A DNA stretch of 64,000 nt from Halomarinibacterium sp041392125 (lineage in GTDB: Bacteria > Bacteroidota > Bacteroidia > Flavobacteriales > Flavobacteriaceae). The notes below the pieces were generated by a model. That model saw only the letters and a list, made by a program, of their open reading frames with translations, did no database searches and was not told the DNA's origin. Each line of letters starts with the position of its first letter. Position 1 is the stretch's first letter. The stretch spans positions 248,001 through 312,000 of the forward strand of contig JAWKMR010000004.1 in assembly GCA_041392125.1 (NCBI GenBank), written 5' to 3'. A program made the translations under genes and the position numbers. Positions 1 through 8,463 of this stretch are shown piece after piece.

Positions 1-344
1 CTGAAAACGTTTTCTACGATCCAGCTGTAGCTACCAAGGAAATTGTGGATGAGGTGTATGCCAGTGTGAATGACAGAAACAAATTGATACGAACCCTTTC
101 CATTGCTAAAAGCGCCATTCGCCATAATATGGCGAAGGATCTTCCGCATATGCCAAATCCTACCTGTATTATTTGGGGCAAAAACGATACAGTAACGCCA
201 CCGGAGGTTGCCCACGAATTCCACGAATTACTTCCAGATTCAGATTTGTATTGGATTGACAAATGTGGTCACGCCGCTATGATGGAGCATCCGGACATTT
301 TTAATGATTTGTTGTACAGCTGGTTACAGCAAAGGGGGTTTTAA
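1..344 (+). CDS. Alpha/beta hydrolase, C-terminal part (cut by window edge)
   Basis: The reading frame is open from base 3 and its start lies outside the window. The visible ~113 residues look like the end of an alpha/beta-hydrolase fold enzyme: IIWGKNDTVTPP carries the acid residue of the usual triad and KCGHAAMMEHP carries the histidine, followed by a short final helix. The substrate cannot be told; this family includes esterases, lactonases and C-C hydrolases. It ends 9 bp before engB on the same strand, so the two are probably co-transcribed. The fold is fairly certain, the function unknown. Confidence 0.8.
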   Translation, partial: ENVFYDPAVATKEIVDEVYASVNDRNKLIRTLSIAKSAIRHNMAKDLPHMPNPTCIIWGKNDTVTPPEVAHEFHELLPDSDLYWIDKCGHAAMMEHPDIFNDLLYSWLQQRGF

Positions 345-353
345 TTTTTATTG

Positions 354-959
354 ATGAAAATAACATCGGCAGAATTTGTAATGAGTAACAGCGATGTTAC
401 CAAATGTCCCAATAACAAATTGCCGGAATATGCTTTTATTGGTCGTTCCAACGTAGGAAAGTCTTCCCTAATTAATATGTTAATGCAACGTAAAAGTTTG
501 GCAAAAACTAGTGGCAGACCAGGAAAAACGCAACTCATTAATCATTTTTTAATCAACAAAAATTGGTATTTGGTAGATCTTCCGGGATATGGATACGCTC
601 GGGTTTCAAAATCGAGCAAAAAAACCTTTCAAAAATTTATTACCCAATACTTTGAGAAACGGCAACAACTGGTTTTGGGTTTTGTTTTAATAGACTGCCG
701 CCACGAACCTCAAACCATTGATTTAGAATTTATGGAATGGCTTGGAGAAAGTCAAATTCCATTCAATATTATATTTACAAAGGCAGATAAGTTAAAGCCC
801 AACGCACTAAAACGAAGTATTGAAGATTATACCAAAAAAATGTTAGAAACCTGGGAAGAAATGCCAACCTATTTTGTGACTTCGTCTACAGGTGGCGATG
901 GAAGAGACGAGCTTCTTGCTTACATTGAGCAGCTCAATTCAGAAGTAAATTTGAATTAG
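354..959 (+). CDS. engB: Ribosome biogenesis GTPase EngB (YsxC/YihA)
   Basis: Essential GTPase that assists assembly of the large ribosomal subunit. All G motifs are visible: G1 GRSNVGKSS (about residues 30-38), G3 DLPGYGYA, G4 TKADK and G5 TSS. The length of about 201 residues is normal for the family. The ATG at 354 is preferred over an in-frame TTG at 351. It follows the hydrolase gene on the same strand and is convergent with gldC, whose stop lies 10 bp beyond. Confidence 0.95.
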   Translation: MKITSAEFVMSNSDVTKCPNNKLPEYAFIGRSNVGKSSLINMLMQRKSLAKTSGRPGKTQLINHFLINKNWYLVDLPGYGYARVSKSSKKTFQKFITQYFEKRQQLVLGFVLIDCRHEPQTIDLEFMEWLGESQIPFNIIFTKADKLKPNALKRSIEDYTKKMLETWEEMPTYFVTSSTGGDGRDELLAYIEQLNSEVNLN

Positions 960-969
960 TGCAAAAGTT

Positions 970-1305
970 TTAATTTTTCTTCAACTCCAACTTTTCAGCA
1001 AAATAATCACAAAAATCAAGCATGGTAGCACTCATTTTTTCATCGTTAGTGGCCCGTTGAAAGGTATTTGCCATAGCGGTAAGCGTTTGATGAAAAAACA
1101 CTTTCATTTCGTCCAACGGCATGTCTTTGGTCCATAAATCAATTCGCAATGCTTCCTGATTTTTAGAATCCCAAACCGACAATAGCATGGCTTTGGTTTC
1201 CATGTGTTCTACACCCCCGTCTGGGGCTGTCCAATGTAATTTTTCTGGGATTCGATTTTCATCCATCCCCACGGTTAATTTTATTTCGGAAGTAATTTTA
1301 CTCAT
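970..1305 (-). CDS. gldC: Gliding motility protein GldC
   Basis: A 111-residue protein beginning MSKITSEIKLTVGMDENRIP and ending in a C-terminal helix. Sequence, size and position directly after gldB match GldC of Flavobacteriia. In Flavobacterium GldC supports gliding motility and probably acts with the GldB lipoprotein, but its biochemical role is unknown. Its start overlaps the gldB stop by 4 bp, so the two are translationally coupled. No signal peptide is seen, suggesting a cytoplasmic protein. Confidence 0.93.
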   Translation of the reverse strand: MSKITSEIKLTVGMDENRIPEKLHWTAPDGGVEHMETKAMLLSVWDSKNQEALRIDLWTKDMPLDEMKVFFHQTLTAMANTFQRATNDEKMSATMLDFCDYFAEKLELKKN

Positions 1306-2279
1306 TTTTTTGGTTTGTATTTAGAGTCGTTAAAAATATCCTCAGCACTCTTATTCATTAATTGCTCTACCGAAACAGGATTGTTTTTCATATAGGCTTG
1401 TACAATTTTCCAGCCTATAAATCTGCCTATCATTCCGGGTGATTCATTATCAATTTCAAGATTAAATTTTGAGAAAGGGGCCGGGGCCACAAATCGTTGT
1501 ATTAATTTTGGATCGGTACTGTAAAGCAATTCGTTTTCAATAAAATAGCGCCAAACTTCAGCTTCATTTTCAATCGCCCAATTTAGTTCTTCTTCAGTAT
1601 ATCCCATTCGTATTGCTTCCGAAGTATTGGGCAACCATAATTCTTTAAGGTAAAGTTCTTTTCCGAAGTAAATGAGTTGCCCTAAAAAAGATCGCTCCAA
1701 AGGCAAGGAAATATACTTTTTTGCATACACCGAAGCAATGTCGGGGCCCAGTTGCGAAGGTTTTAAGGTTTTACTAATGTATTTTGAAATCCCTTCATAA
1801 AAAAAGTGGTCTTCTCCTAAATAAGTATCCAACTCCAACAATAACAAACTGTCTTGAGCAATTATTTTGGTTCTGTAATCTACTTCAGAAGTGGTGGTAT
1901 ACACTTTTGGAATATCGAACTTTGGGAAATAATATTTTATATGTTGAAAAAGGGAGTTTAATTCTTCTTTTAAAGGCTCTTCGGAAGGAAACACCTTGAA
2001 CACTTCTTCATTTAATTGCCGTTGCAATGTATCCTGCATTTTTTCGATCCAAATACTATCGTGAAATTGTTCGGGGAAAAATAATCGATATTCTTTTTTT
2101 AGATGTCCTAAATCGGAAGGAACTGCTTCAGCAAAAATTTTATCAAATCGAATGATTTCAACATTAACCGGGATTTTTGAAATCTCTGTTTCCGTTTTAG
2201 ATTTCGATTGGCAACTTGCCAAAAGAAGAGATAAAGAAAAAACAGAAAAAAAATAATTCATAAAAAATGTCTTCTTCAT
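1302..2279 (-). CDS. gldB: Gliding motility lipoprotein GldB
   Basis: A 325-residue lipoprotein: a hydrophobic N-terminus runs into the lipobox LLASC, so Cys23 would be lipidated. The rest matches the GldB family, which is required for surface gliding in flavobacteria and belongs to the accessory Gld lipoproteins. It is the first gene of a gldB-gldC pair and is divergent from nadE across 86 bp. The gldC-gldB-nadE order is common in Flavobacteriaceae and supports the call. Confidence 0.93.
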   Translation of the reverse strand: MKKTFFMNYFFSVFSLSLLLASCQSKSKTETEISKIPVNVEIIRFDKIFAEAVPSDLGHLKKEYRLFFPEQFHDSIWIEKMQDTLQRQLNEEVFKVFPSEEPLKEELNSLFQHIKYYFPKFDIPKVYTTTSEVDYRTKIIAQDSLLLLELDTYLGEDHFFYEGISKYISKTLKPSQLGPDIASVYAKKYISLPLERSFLGQLIYFGKELYLKELWLPNTSEAIRMGYTEEELNWAIENEAEVWRYFIENELLYSTDPKLIQRFVAPAPFSKFNLEIDNESPGMIGRFIGWKIVQAYMKNNPVSVEQLMNKSAEDIFNDSKYKPKK

Positions 2280-2316
2280 AAATAACGGGATTCCTTTTTT
2301 TAAATTTTGTTTTCTC

Positions 2317-2324
2317 TATTTTTG
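2317..2324 (+). promoter_or_regulatory. Candidate -7 element of the nadE promoter
   Basis: TATTTTTG fits the Bacteroidota -7 consensus TAnnTTTG and lies about 40 bp before the nadE start in the gldB/nadE divergent spacer. No good -33 TTTG is seen at the expected distance, so this is a moderate call. Confidence 0.4.
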
Positions 2325-2365
2325 TCATGCAAAGGTATTATTAATCTTCTTTAAATGCAGTAAAA

Positions 2366-3160
2366 ATGAACGCAGAAAAAGTGACACACTACATTACAAC
2401 TTGGTTAAAAGAATACGCCGAAAATGCAAAAATGAAGGGTTTTGTTATTGGCATTAGCGGTGGGATAGATTCTGCAGTTACTTCTTCTTTGTGTGCATTA
2501 ACCGGATTTTCCACTTTATGCTTAGAAATGCCTATTCATCAGGCTGCTTCGCAGGTAAGCAGAGCTAAAAATCATATAGAATGGCTCCAATCAAAATTCA
2601 GTAATGTATCGAAAACAGAGGTAAACTTAACCCCTGTTTTCAACAGTTTTATTGCAACTTTACCAGCGGTTGATAACGAAGAATCCAGATTTTTATCGTT
2701 AGCAAACGCTCGTGCTAGATTACGAATGACGACCTTATATTATTTTGCCGGTTTGCATAAATATCTCGTCGCCGGAACAGGAAATAAGGTAGAGGATTTT
2801 GGCGTTGGGTTTTATACAAAATACGGTGACGGGGGTGTGGATTTAAGCCCTATTGCAGACTTAATGAAAAGCGAAGTATATGCCATTGCACGACACATAG
2901 GTGTAAATCAAGAAATAATTGACGCTGCACCAACCGATGGTTTGTGGGGAGATGATAGAACCGATGAAGACCAAATTGGAGCAAGTTACGATGAACTGGA
3001 ATGGGCCATGAAAATGAAGGAGGAAAACAAGACTCCAGACCACTTTGAAGGTCGCCAAAAAAGGGTTTTTGAAATTTATTTACACCTTAATAAAGTAAAC
3101 CAACACAAAATGAACCCCATCCCAATTTGTAAAATACCTACAATACTGAAACTTTCTTAG
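2366..3160 (+). CDS. nadE: NAD+ synthase, ammonia-type
   Basis: Catalyses the last step of NAD+ biosynthesis: ATP-dependent amidation of nicotinic acid adenine dinucleotide. The PP-loop SGGIDSAV is at residues 31-38, and the later GTGNKVEDFGVGFYTKYGDGGVD region binds the dinucleotide. At 264 residues it has only the synthetase domain and no glutaminase domain, so it should use free ammonia. The neighbourhood (gldB upstream, LuxR-type regulator downstream) is typical of flavobacteria. Confidence 0.95.
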   Translation: MNAEKVTHYITTWLKEYAENAKMKGFVIGISGGIDSAVTSSLCALTGFSTLCLEMPIHQAASQVSRAKNHIEWLQSKFSNVSKTEVNLTPVFNSFIATLPAVDNEESRFLSLANARARLRMTTLYYFAGLHKYLVAGTGNKVEDFGVGFYTKYGDGGVDLSPIADLMKSEVYAIARHIGVNQEIIDAAPTDGLWGDDRTDEDQIGASYDELEWAMKMKEENKTPDHFEGRQKRVFEIYLHLNKVNQHKMNPIPICKIPTILKLS

Positions 3161-3198
3161 TTTTTCAACGAATTTTCGTACAGTTTGACGAAAAATAA

Positions 3199-3228
3199 TT
3201 TGCTCTCTCGTTCTTTTTTATAGTTTTG
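3199..3228 (+). promoter_or_regulatory. Bacteroidota-type promoter of the response regulator gene
   Basis: TTTG at 3199-3202, an 18-bp spacer, then TAGTTTTG at 3221-3228: a full match to the Bacteroidota housekeeping promoter. It lies in the gap after nadE, giving the regulator gene (start 3315) its own promoter and an untranslated leader of about 80 bases. Confidence 0.6.
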
Positions 3229-3314
3229 ATTTGTAGTATAAGTATTACAAAAACCTCACACTTACTAATGATCCCCGGTTGCTAAGTGTTTTCTTTAATA
3301 AAAATGAACCATAC

Positions 3315-3947
3315 ATGAAGAAAATTGTTATTGCAGATCACCACCCGGTTACTAGAAAAGGGATCGCCTGCATGCTTAAAAAATCCAAAGACTTTTCTAT
3401 TGTAGGAAAAGTTAATAATGGCGATGAACTATTCAAAAATCTAGAAGAAATTAGCCCCGATATTTTAATCATGGAAATTGATATGCCACAAGTAAATGGT
3501 ATCAATGTCCTTCGAAATATAAAAACTGAATTTCCGCAAACCAGAGTGCTTATATTTTCAACACATCCGGAAGAAATTTACGCACTTCGTTCTATAAAAT
3601 CCGGTGCTGCAGGATATGTTCCAAAATCGGCCTCTACCAAAGTATTTTTAAAAGCACTGAAACGAATCGCCAAAGGAGGTATCTTTCTTAATGAAGAACT
3701 TACTTCAACATTTACCAGTAGAAATGTGGGTGAGTCTAGTGCTATTAGCCGTTATAAAAAATTGTCTTCCCGAGAGATTGAAGTATTAAATCTACTTTCC
3801 AGTGGGAAAAGAAATAAAGACATTGCCAACGCATTGGATATTAACGAAAAAACGGTGAGTACCTACAAAACAAGATTGCTCAAAAAGCTGAAAGTAGATA
3901 ACTTGGCAGACTTGATTAACCAATCAAGAATGTTTCAGTTTGGGTAA
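3315..3947 (+). CDS. LuxR/NarL-type response regulator with Glu at the phosphoacceptor site
   Basis: A 210-residue two-domain regulator. The receiver (about 1-125) starts MKKIVIADHHP, and the C-terminal LuxR helix-turn-helix includes LSSREIEVLNLLSSGKRNKDIA. The residue aligned with the phosphorylated Asp is Glu54 (LIMEIDMP instead of LxxDIxMP), and the acidic pair is DH rather than DD; the switch Lys of VPKSAS is kept. It may therefore be constitutively active or phosphorylation-independent. The start at 3315 is preferred because the receiver domain begins there. No kinase gene is adjacent. Targets are unknown. Confidence 0.88.
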   Translation: MKKIVIADHHPVTRKGIACMLKKSKDFSIVGKVNNGDELFKNLEEISPDILIMEIDMPQVNGINVLRNIKTEFPQTRVLIFSTHPEEIYALRSIKSGAAGYVPKSASTKVFLKALKRIAKGGIFLNEELTSTFTSRNVGESSAISRYKKLSSREIEVLNLLSSGKRNKDIANALDINEKTVSTYKTRLLKKLKVDNLADLINQSRMFQFG

Positions 3948-3948
3948 A

Positions 3949-4692
3949 CTATAACACACGATTGAGTTTTTCTGAAAGCACTTTTTTAAGTGAGATGTAA
4001 TCCATGATATCTTGAAGACTTTCTTTGTTTTCATCATTTTCTGAATTTTTTACAGATTCACTTAAATCCATAATTTTTTTGGAAACCAAATGACGCCTTA
4101 GATTCAAAATGGTTTCACTAACCATTTGTGAAATAGCATGCTTTTTATCCTTTACATAAATATCTTTTCTATCCCAATGATGTAGCTGATGCTTTTCCTC
4201 TTCCATCATCACATGGGTAGCCACTTCAGCAATTTCTTTTGGAAGTTGATTCACTAACTGATCAAACTTAAGCTCCCCTTCTTGGTTAAATGTATCAATC
4301 ACTTGATAATACAACTTTTTAAACGTTTTATTAGTAAACTCTACCTCATCTTCCTGCAAATCCAAATATACTTTTTCAAAAACTTTTGCGGTGACCCATT
4401 CCGGTTTAAAAACAATCGTTCCATCTTCGGAAGCTTCCATAATTAGTTCTTCAAATTGTTCCTCTTCATTGCCGTAAAGAAGTAATAATTCAATTATTTT
4501 TTGTTCCAGTTGATACTGAATATCAACTTTTTGAATGACTTCTTTTTCTGCCGGAACAATTTCCATCTCAACGTGTTCCTGTTTTGGCTTTTTGGAAGCA
4601 TCTCTTCGCTCTTTTTGAAGCATTTGAGCCAGCGTAGTAAACCAATACTTCTCGCTTATATCCATTAAAGATTTTAGAAATATTCTTAGCAT
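3949..4692 (-). CDS. dnaG: DNA primase DnaG, C-terminal fragment
   Basis: This open frame is the C-terminal part of DnaG, not a separate protein. From LMDISE onward it matches the helicase-binding end of flavobacterial primases, finishing with a typical LKKVLSEKLNRVL tail. The first ~9 residues are out of register, and SEKYWFTTLAQ looks like SEEVLFTTLAQ with a one-base loss and gain. It is in the same net frame as the N-terminal fragment upstream (4822-5895); the combined span 3949-5895 is exactly 649 codons, the length of an intact DnaG. Confidence 0.8.
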   Translation of the reverse strand: MLRIFLKSLMDISEKYWFTTLAQMLQKERRDASKKPKQEHVEMEIVPAEKEVIQKVDIQYQLEQKIIELLLLYGNEEEQFEELIMEASEDGTIVFKPEWVTAKVFEKVYLDLQEDEVEFTNKTFKKLYYQVIDTFNQEGELKFDQLVNQLPKEIAEVATHVMMEEEKHQLHHWDRKDIYVKDKKHAISQMVSETILNLRRHLVSKKIMDLSESVKNSENDENKESLQDIMDYISLKKVLSEKLNRVL

Positions 4693-4830
4693 ACATCTGT
4701 GCTTTTGCAGTGGAAGAATTGGTCTTAATAATCATTAATCCATCAGATTCAGTATTTCTTTTTAAAGGGTCTTTCTCTTAGTACAGTTCCATAAAATTCA
4801 ACAAAATCTTTTGCGTTTTCTTCAATAAAA
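4641..4830 (-). other. Frame-scrambled junction inside dnaG
   Basis: Read on the minus strand, DnaG-like sequence continues but jumps between frames. After EEEV the frame meets TGA at 4822-4824. With one T removed from the T4 run (4827-4830) it continues as FIEENAKDFVEFYGTVLRE. The next piece, DPLKR and onward, lies in another frame, and LMDISE returns to the original frame. Several single-base changes within 190 bp with net zero shift point to a locally poor sequence, or a genuinely decaying gene. Confidence 0.75.
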
Positions 4831-5895
4831 GACTTCTTCTTCAAAACTGTTTTTGGCAAAACTATCGGGGTCTTCCCCTTCGGGAAACGTGCAAATTTTT
4901 ACATTAAGCCCTTGTTCCAAAATTAAATCCACACCACGAAGCGAAGCCCGAAGTCCCGCTGCATCGCCGTCAAAAAGTAGTGTGATGTTTTTGGTCAATC
5001 GATGGATTAATCGAATCTGCTCTTGGGTTAACGCTGTGCCGGAGGAAGAAACTACATTTTCTATTCCTGTTTGATGAAATTGAATAACATCGGTATAGCC
5101 TTCAACCAAATAACAATTATCTTCTTTGGCAATGGCTTGCTTGGCAAAATAGATTCCGTAGAGGACTTTACTTTTATGATATACTTCACTCTCTGGTGAG
5201 TTAAGATATTTGGCTGCTTTTTTATCATTTACTAAAATACGTCCCCCAAAACCTAACACCCTGCCACTTAAACTATGGATTGGAAAAATAACCCGTCCTT
5301 TAAAGCGGTCGAATTGTTTGTCGGTTTTTACAATCGTCAATCCTGTTTTTTCAAGATAACTTAACTGATACCCATTTTTTAACGCTTCGGAAGTAAACGC
5401 ATCCCACTCATCTGGGGAATATCCTAACTGAAACTTTTTAATGGTCGCTTCCGTAAAACCTCGCTCCTTAAAATAGCTGTGGCCTATGGCCTTTCCGGTT
5501 TCAGTTTCTAAAAGTGTTTTGGCAAAATAGTCTCTGGCAAATTCATTGACCAAATACAAACTTTCACGCTCGTTGGCTTCTTCTTTGGCTTCGGCACTTT
5601 GTTCGGTTTCTTCAATTTCAATTCCGTATTTTTTAGCCAAATATTTAATGGCTTCGGGATAGGTAAAATGCTCATGTTCCATAAGGAAAGCCACAACATT
5701 TCCTCCTTTTCCGCTGGAAAAATCTTTCCAAATCTGTTTTACGGGAGACACCATAAAACTAGGAGTGCGTTCTTCGGAAAAAGGACTTAACCCCTTATAG
5801 TTACTGCCGCTTTTTTTCAATTGTACAAAATCGCCAATTACCTCCTCTACACGGGCGGTGTCAAATACTTGGTCTATGGTAGTTTTTGAGATCAA
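4822..5895 (-). CDS. dnaG: DNA primase DnaG, N-terminal fragment (disrupted gene)
   Basis: Makes RNA primers for replication. The fragment holds the N-terminal CHC2-like domain and the TOPRIM core, including LVEGYTDVI and TLLFDGDAAGLRA. The N-terminal domain keeps its fold motifs (SPFSEERTPSF, WKDFSSGKGGN), but the zinc-binding Cys/His residues are replaced by Ser and others, as is usual in flavobacteria. The preferred start is TTG at 5895 (LISKTTIDQVF); an ATG at 5970 is rejected because that stretch contains the upstream gene's terminator. The frame stops early at 4822, and the rest continues at 3949-4692. Confidence 0.85.
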   Translation of the reverse strand: MISKTTIDQVFDTARVEEVIGDFVQLKKSGSNYKGLSPFSEERTPSFMVSPVKQIWKDFSSGKGGNVVAFLMEHEHFTYPEAIKYLAKKYGIEIEETEQSAEAKEEANERESLYLVNEFARDYFAKTLLETETGKAIGHSYFKERGFTEATIKKFQLGYSPDEWDAFTSEALKNGYQLSYLEKTGLTIVKTDKQFDRFKGRVIFPIHSLSGRVLGFGGRILVNDKKAAKYLNSPESEVYHKSKVLYGIYFAKQAIAKEDNCYLVEGYTDVIQFHQTGIENVVSSSGTALTQEQIRLIHRLTKNITLLFDGDAAGLRASLRGVDLILEQGLNVKICTFPEGEDPDSFAKNSFEEEVFY

Positions 5896-5938
5896 TTTTG
5901 AACAGAATAAGAATTGTAAAAATACATTTTTTAAAACA

Positions 5939-5967
5939 AAAAAGGCACTTAATCTAAAGTGCCTTTC
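5939..5967 (-). terminator. Intrinsic terminator after the barrel-protein gene
   Basis: On the minus strand a stem AAAGGCACTT/AAGTGCCTTT with a 5-6 base loop is followed by a T-run. It ends the operon of the gene at 5992-7041 and lies just upstream of the dnaG start. Confidence 0.8.
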
Positions 5968-5991
5968 CATGAGAATTATGCAAATATTTGG

Positions 5992-7041
5992 CTAATCCAT
6001 ATCAAAACGTAATCCTAATGACACGTTATGCAGGTCTGTTGTATTATTCTTAAATATTGGGTTCAAATCATATTTTACATACAGGGCAGTATCTCTCCAC
6101 CCTATGTAGCCACTTAGCCCATACACAAAAGGATTGGTATTGTAATTGGCTTTTAATTTTTGTTTTATGTTTTCACCATCTGCTTCAAATTTCATTTTTT
6201 GTCTTGCCCCAATATTTAATCCGGCATACCCTCCCAATCCTATTTTAATTTGGTTGTGTGTGTTGTAACGAAAATAGGTTTCTTTTTCAATTTTCTTGGA
6301 AGGACCAAACTCAAAGTGAATAGGCACCACCAGATTATCTTGTCTAAATTTTGATTTGTCCAAATTACCTTCAAACGTTTGTAGTTCTGTCATTTTACCG
6401 GTATCTACAAAGTACCTGTTATCGGTAGGTTTTAAACCGTTAAACTGAAACGAAATTCCATATTTTACACGAAGCCAATTGCTATTTTTAAATACTCTGG
6501 TTTTCCAAGCCCAGCCAATTTCCGCAAAGCGACTCCCTCCTATTTTGAAATCGCTATTATTTAATGATTGTCCATCACCTATGGCATTATTAAGTCCAAA
6601 GGCAAGTACAAAATCACTAGTAGTACGCAAATCATACTTTCGCTCTTTGTACTTTTTTCCAATATAGATAAAGCCATCCTTATCTTTACCTCCCAAACCA
6701 ATGCTTAAAACAGCCCGGTCGTCGTCGTCGATTACTTCAACTGTATTATTGCGTTCAATAAGAGCAATTTTATTATCTACAATAGCAATTCGGTTTTCAA
6801 TATTTAAGGCATGCTTTTCGGCAGCAGCAGTCTTTAACTGTTCTGCTTCTGCAACGGTAATTTCGTTGTTTTCTACTTGTTGGTTTATTTTTTCAACTTC
6901 TGCCTTTAGTAAGTCTTTTTCCTCATTAATAATGGCTTCTTTTGAGCTTTCCAACGTTTTAATTGTGGTTTCTTGTGCATAAAATGAGCACATAGTTAGT
7001 AACCATACCGCAATGGCGGTACTCCATGTAATAAGTCTCAT
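5992..7041 (-). CDS. Outer-membrane beta-barrel protein with N-terminal coiled coil
   Basis: A 349-residue exported protein: signal peptide of about 22 residues ending CSFYAQ, a Glu/Lys-rich coiled coil (about 25-100), then a segment of alternating strands ending in LGLRFDMD, typical of an outer-membrane barrel. No specific substrate is recognised. It is the last gene of a three-gene set with an ECF sigma factor and a single-span membrane protein, and is followed by a strong terminator. The set suggests that the sigma factor controls an envelope function, but this is inference. Confidence 0.7.
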   Translation of the reverse strand: MRLITWSTAIAVWLLTMCSFYAQETTIKTLESSKEAIINEEKDLLKAEVEKINQQVENNEITVAEAEQLKTAAAEKHALNIENRIAIVDNKIALIERNNTVEVIDDDDRAVLSIGLGGKDKDGFIYIGKKYKERKYDLRTTSDFVLAFGLNNAIGDGQSLNNSDFKIGGSRFAEIGWAWKTRVFKNSNWLRVKYGISFQFNGLKPTDNRYFVDTGKMTELQTFEGNLDKSKFRQDNLVVPIHFEFGPSKKIEKETYFRYNTHNQIKIGLGGYAGLNIGARQKMKFEADGENIKQKLKANYNTNPFVYGLSGYIGWRDTALYVKYDLNPIFKNNTTDLHNVSLGLRFDMD

Positions 7042-7101
7042 ACTATTCGTGATTTGTTTAGATTCCCGTTTAAAGGGAACGGATTGATGAATTGTTTGTG
7101 T

Positions 7102-7878
7102 TTAATTATTACGTTCTGCCACGGCCGAGCGTACTTTGTTGAATCCTTCCCCAAGCAAATTGAAAACACGATCTCGGAAGCTTTGCTCCAGCTCGGTTTC
7201 CACATCCATCAATAGCGCTGCAGCATCTACTTTTTGGGTGTTTGCATTTAAGATTCTATGGGTTGCGATGTCTCGCTGTGCTTTGGCCAAAAGCGCATCG
7301 ATTTCATCCGGGGTTACGGTATTATTTTCTTTCTGAATTTGTTGTACTGCCACCACAACTTCTTCGGCTTTGGTATTGATAAAACGCTCCTCTTCTGTTT
7401 CAGATTTAATGGTTTCGTTTTCTGTTTTTATCTCCTGAATTGCCACAGATTCTTCTGAACTTTTGGTAACCATCCATTTTTCTGAAGCAACTTTTTCTAC
7501 TTTTTTGTTGTCTGAAATGGTAGCAACTTTATTATTTACCTTAGGCAACTCTATATGTTTTTCCATAGTTTCATCTAGGGTTTCTTCGGTTGCCAAATCG
7601 GATTGCGTTTTTATTTCAGAAACATTTTCTGAACTTTCCACTGGAAATTCTTCTACTATTTGTGTAGTTGCTTCTTCCTTTTTAAAGAAAAGGGTGGAAA
7701 CCAAAAGAATTCCTACAAAACTGGCCGCAATGGCAAGCCAAATAAAGGTATTGTTGCTTTTTTGGGGCATTTGTGCGTCCAATCTTTCTGAAAGTTTTGT
7801 CCAAGCTTCTTGACTTGGGGTAAGCTCCCTTTCTTGCAGCTTTTCTCTAATATTATCTTCAAATTTAATGGGTGCCAT
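7102..7878 (-). CDS. Single-span membrane protein, possible anti-sigma partner
   Basis: A 258-residue protein with a cytoplasmic N-terminus (FEDNIREKLQERELTPSQEAW), one membrane span at about residues 45-65 (IWLAIAASFVGILLVSTLFF), then a long Glu/Lys/Thr-rich extracytoplasmic region and a C-terminal helix. Its start overlaps the sigma factor stop by 14 bp, so they are made together. Topology and coupling are what one expects of an anti-sigma factor, but no known anti-sigma zinc motif is visible. Confidence 0.65.
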   Translation of the reverse strand: MAPIKFEDNIREKLQERELTPSQEAWTKLSERLDAQMPQKSNNTFIWLAIAASFVGILLVSTLFFKKEEATTQIVEEFPVESSENVSEIKTQSDLATEETLDETMEKHIELPKVNNKVATISDNKKVEKVASEKWMVTKSSEESVAIQEIKTENETIKSETEEERFINTKAEEVVVAVQQIQKENNTVTPDEIDALLAKAQRDIATHRILNANTQKVDAAALLMDVETELEQSFRDRVFNLLGEGFNKVRSAVAERNN

Positions 7879-8431
7879 AACGTATTTTGTTTTCTTGATT
7901 CATGCTATTTTGAAGCATTTTTCGGGCTTTAAATAATTGTGTTTTTGAAGTATTTTCTGAAATCTGTAATAGTTCTGCAATCTCACTGTGCTTGTAGCCT
8001 TCCACAGCATACAATACAAAAACGGTTTTGTAACCCTCGGGAAGCGCATCGATCATTTTCTGAATTTCTTCAACCTCTAGTTCGGTTTCAATATAAGCCA
8101 CATGCTCTTTTGAATTCTCGATGCTATGTTCATCTTCAAAAAGTAATTTTTTATCTTTTCGAAGTTGGGTAATAGACTCGTTTACCATAATTCTTCGAAT
8201 CCATCCTTCAAAACTTCCTTCAAACTTATAAGAGCTTAAATAGGTAAACACTTTTAAGAATCCCGTAAGCATGACTTCTTCAGCAATATCTTCCCTATTA
8301 ATATATTGGCGACAAACACTTAACATTTTGGGCGCAAATAGTTCGTACAACTCTTGCTGTGCTTTGCGATTACCCTCTTTGGCTTTTGCAATCACACTTT
8401 TGTAATTTTTATGTAAGGATACTAATCGCAT
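7865..8431 (-). CDS. ECF-type RNA polymerase sigma factor
   Basis: A 188-residue sigma-70 family factor of the ECF group. Region 2 includes EDIAEEVMLTGFLKVFTYLSSY, and region 4 includes LPEGYKTVFVLYAVEGYKHSEIAELL with its helix-turn-helix. Regions 1 and 3 are absent, as in all ECF factors. It leads a three-gene operon with a membrane protein and a barrel protein. An ECF-like promoter (AACC-N16-CGTC) stands just upstream, consistent with positive autoregulation. The inducing signal is not apparent. Confidence 0.9.
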   Translation of the reverse strand: MRLVSLHKNYKSVIAKAKEGNRKAQQELYELFAPKMLSVCRQYINREDIAEEVMLTGFLKVFTYLSSYKFEGSFEGWIRRIMVNESITQLRKDKKLLFEDEHSIENSKEHVAYIETELEVEEIQKMIDALPEGYKTVFVLYAVEGYKHSEIAELLQISENTSKTQLFKARKMLQNSMNQENKIRYGTH

Positions 8432-8463
8432 ACACGGTTTTAAAAAACGCTTCTATGTATAAA

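Noticed and set aside
5896..5970. N-terminal extension of dnaG to an ATG at 5970
   Set aside because: This stretch contains the terminator of the upstream gene, and the extra residues have no counterpart in primases; TTG at 5895 gives the normal N-terminus.
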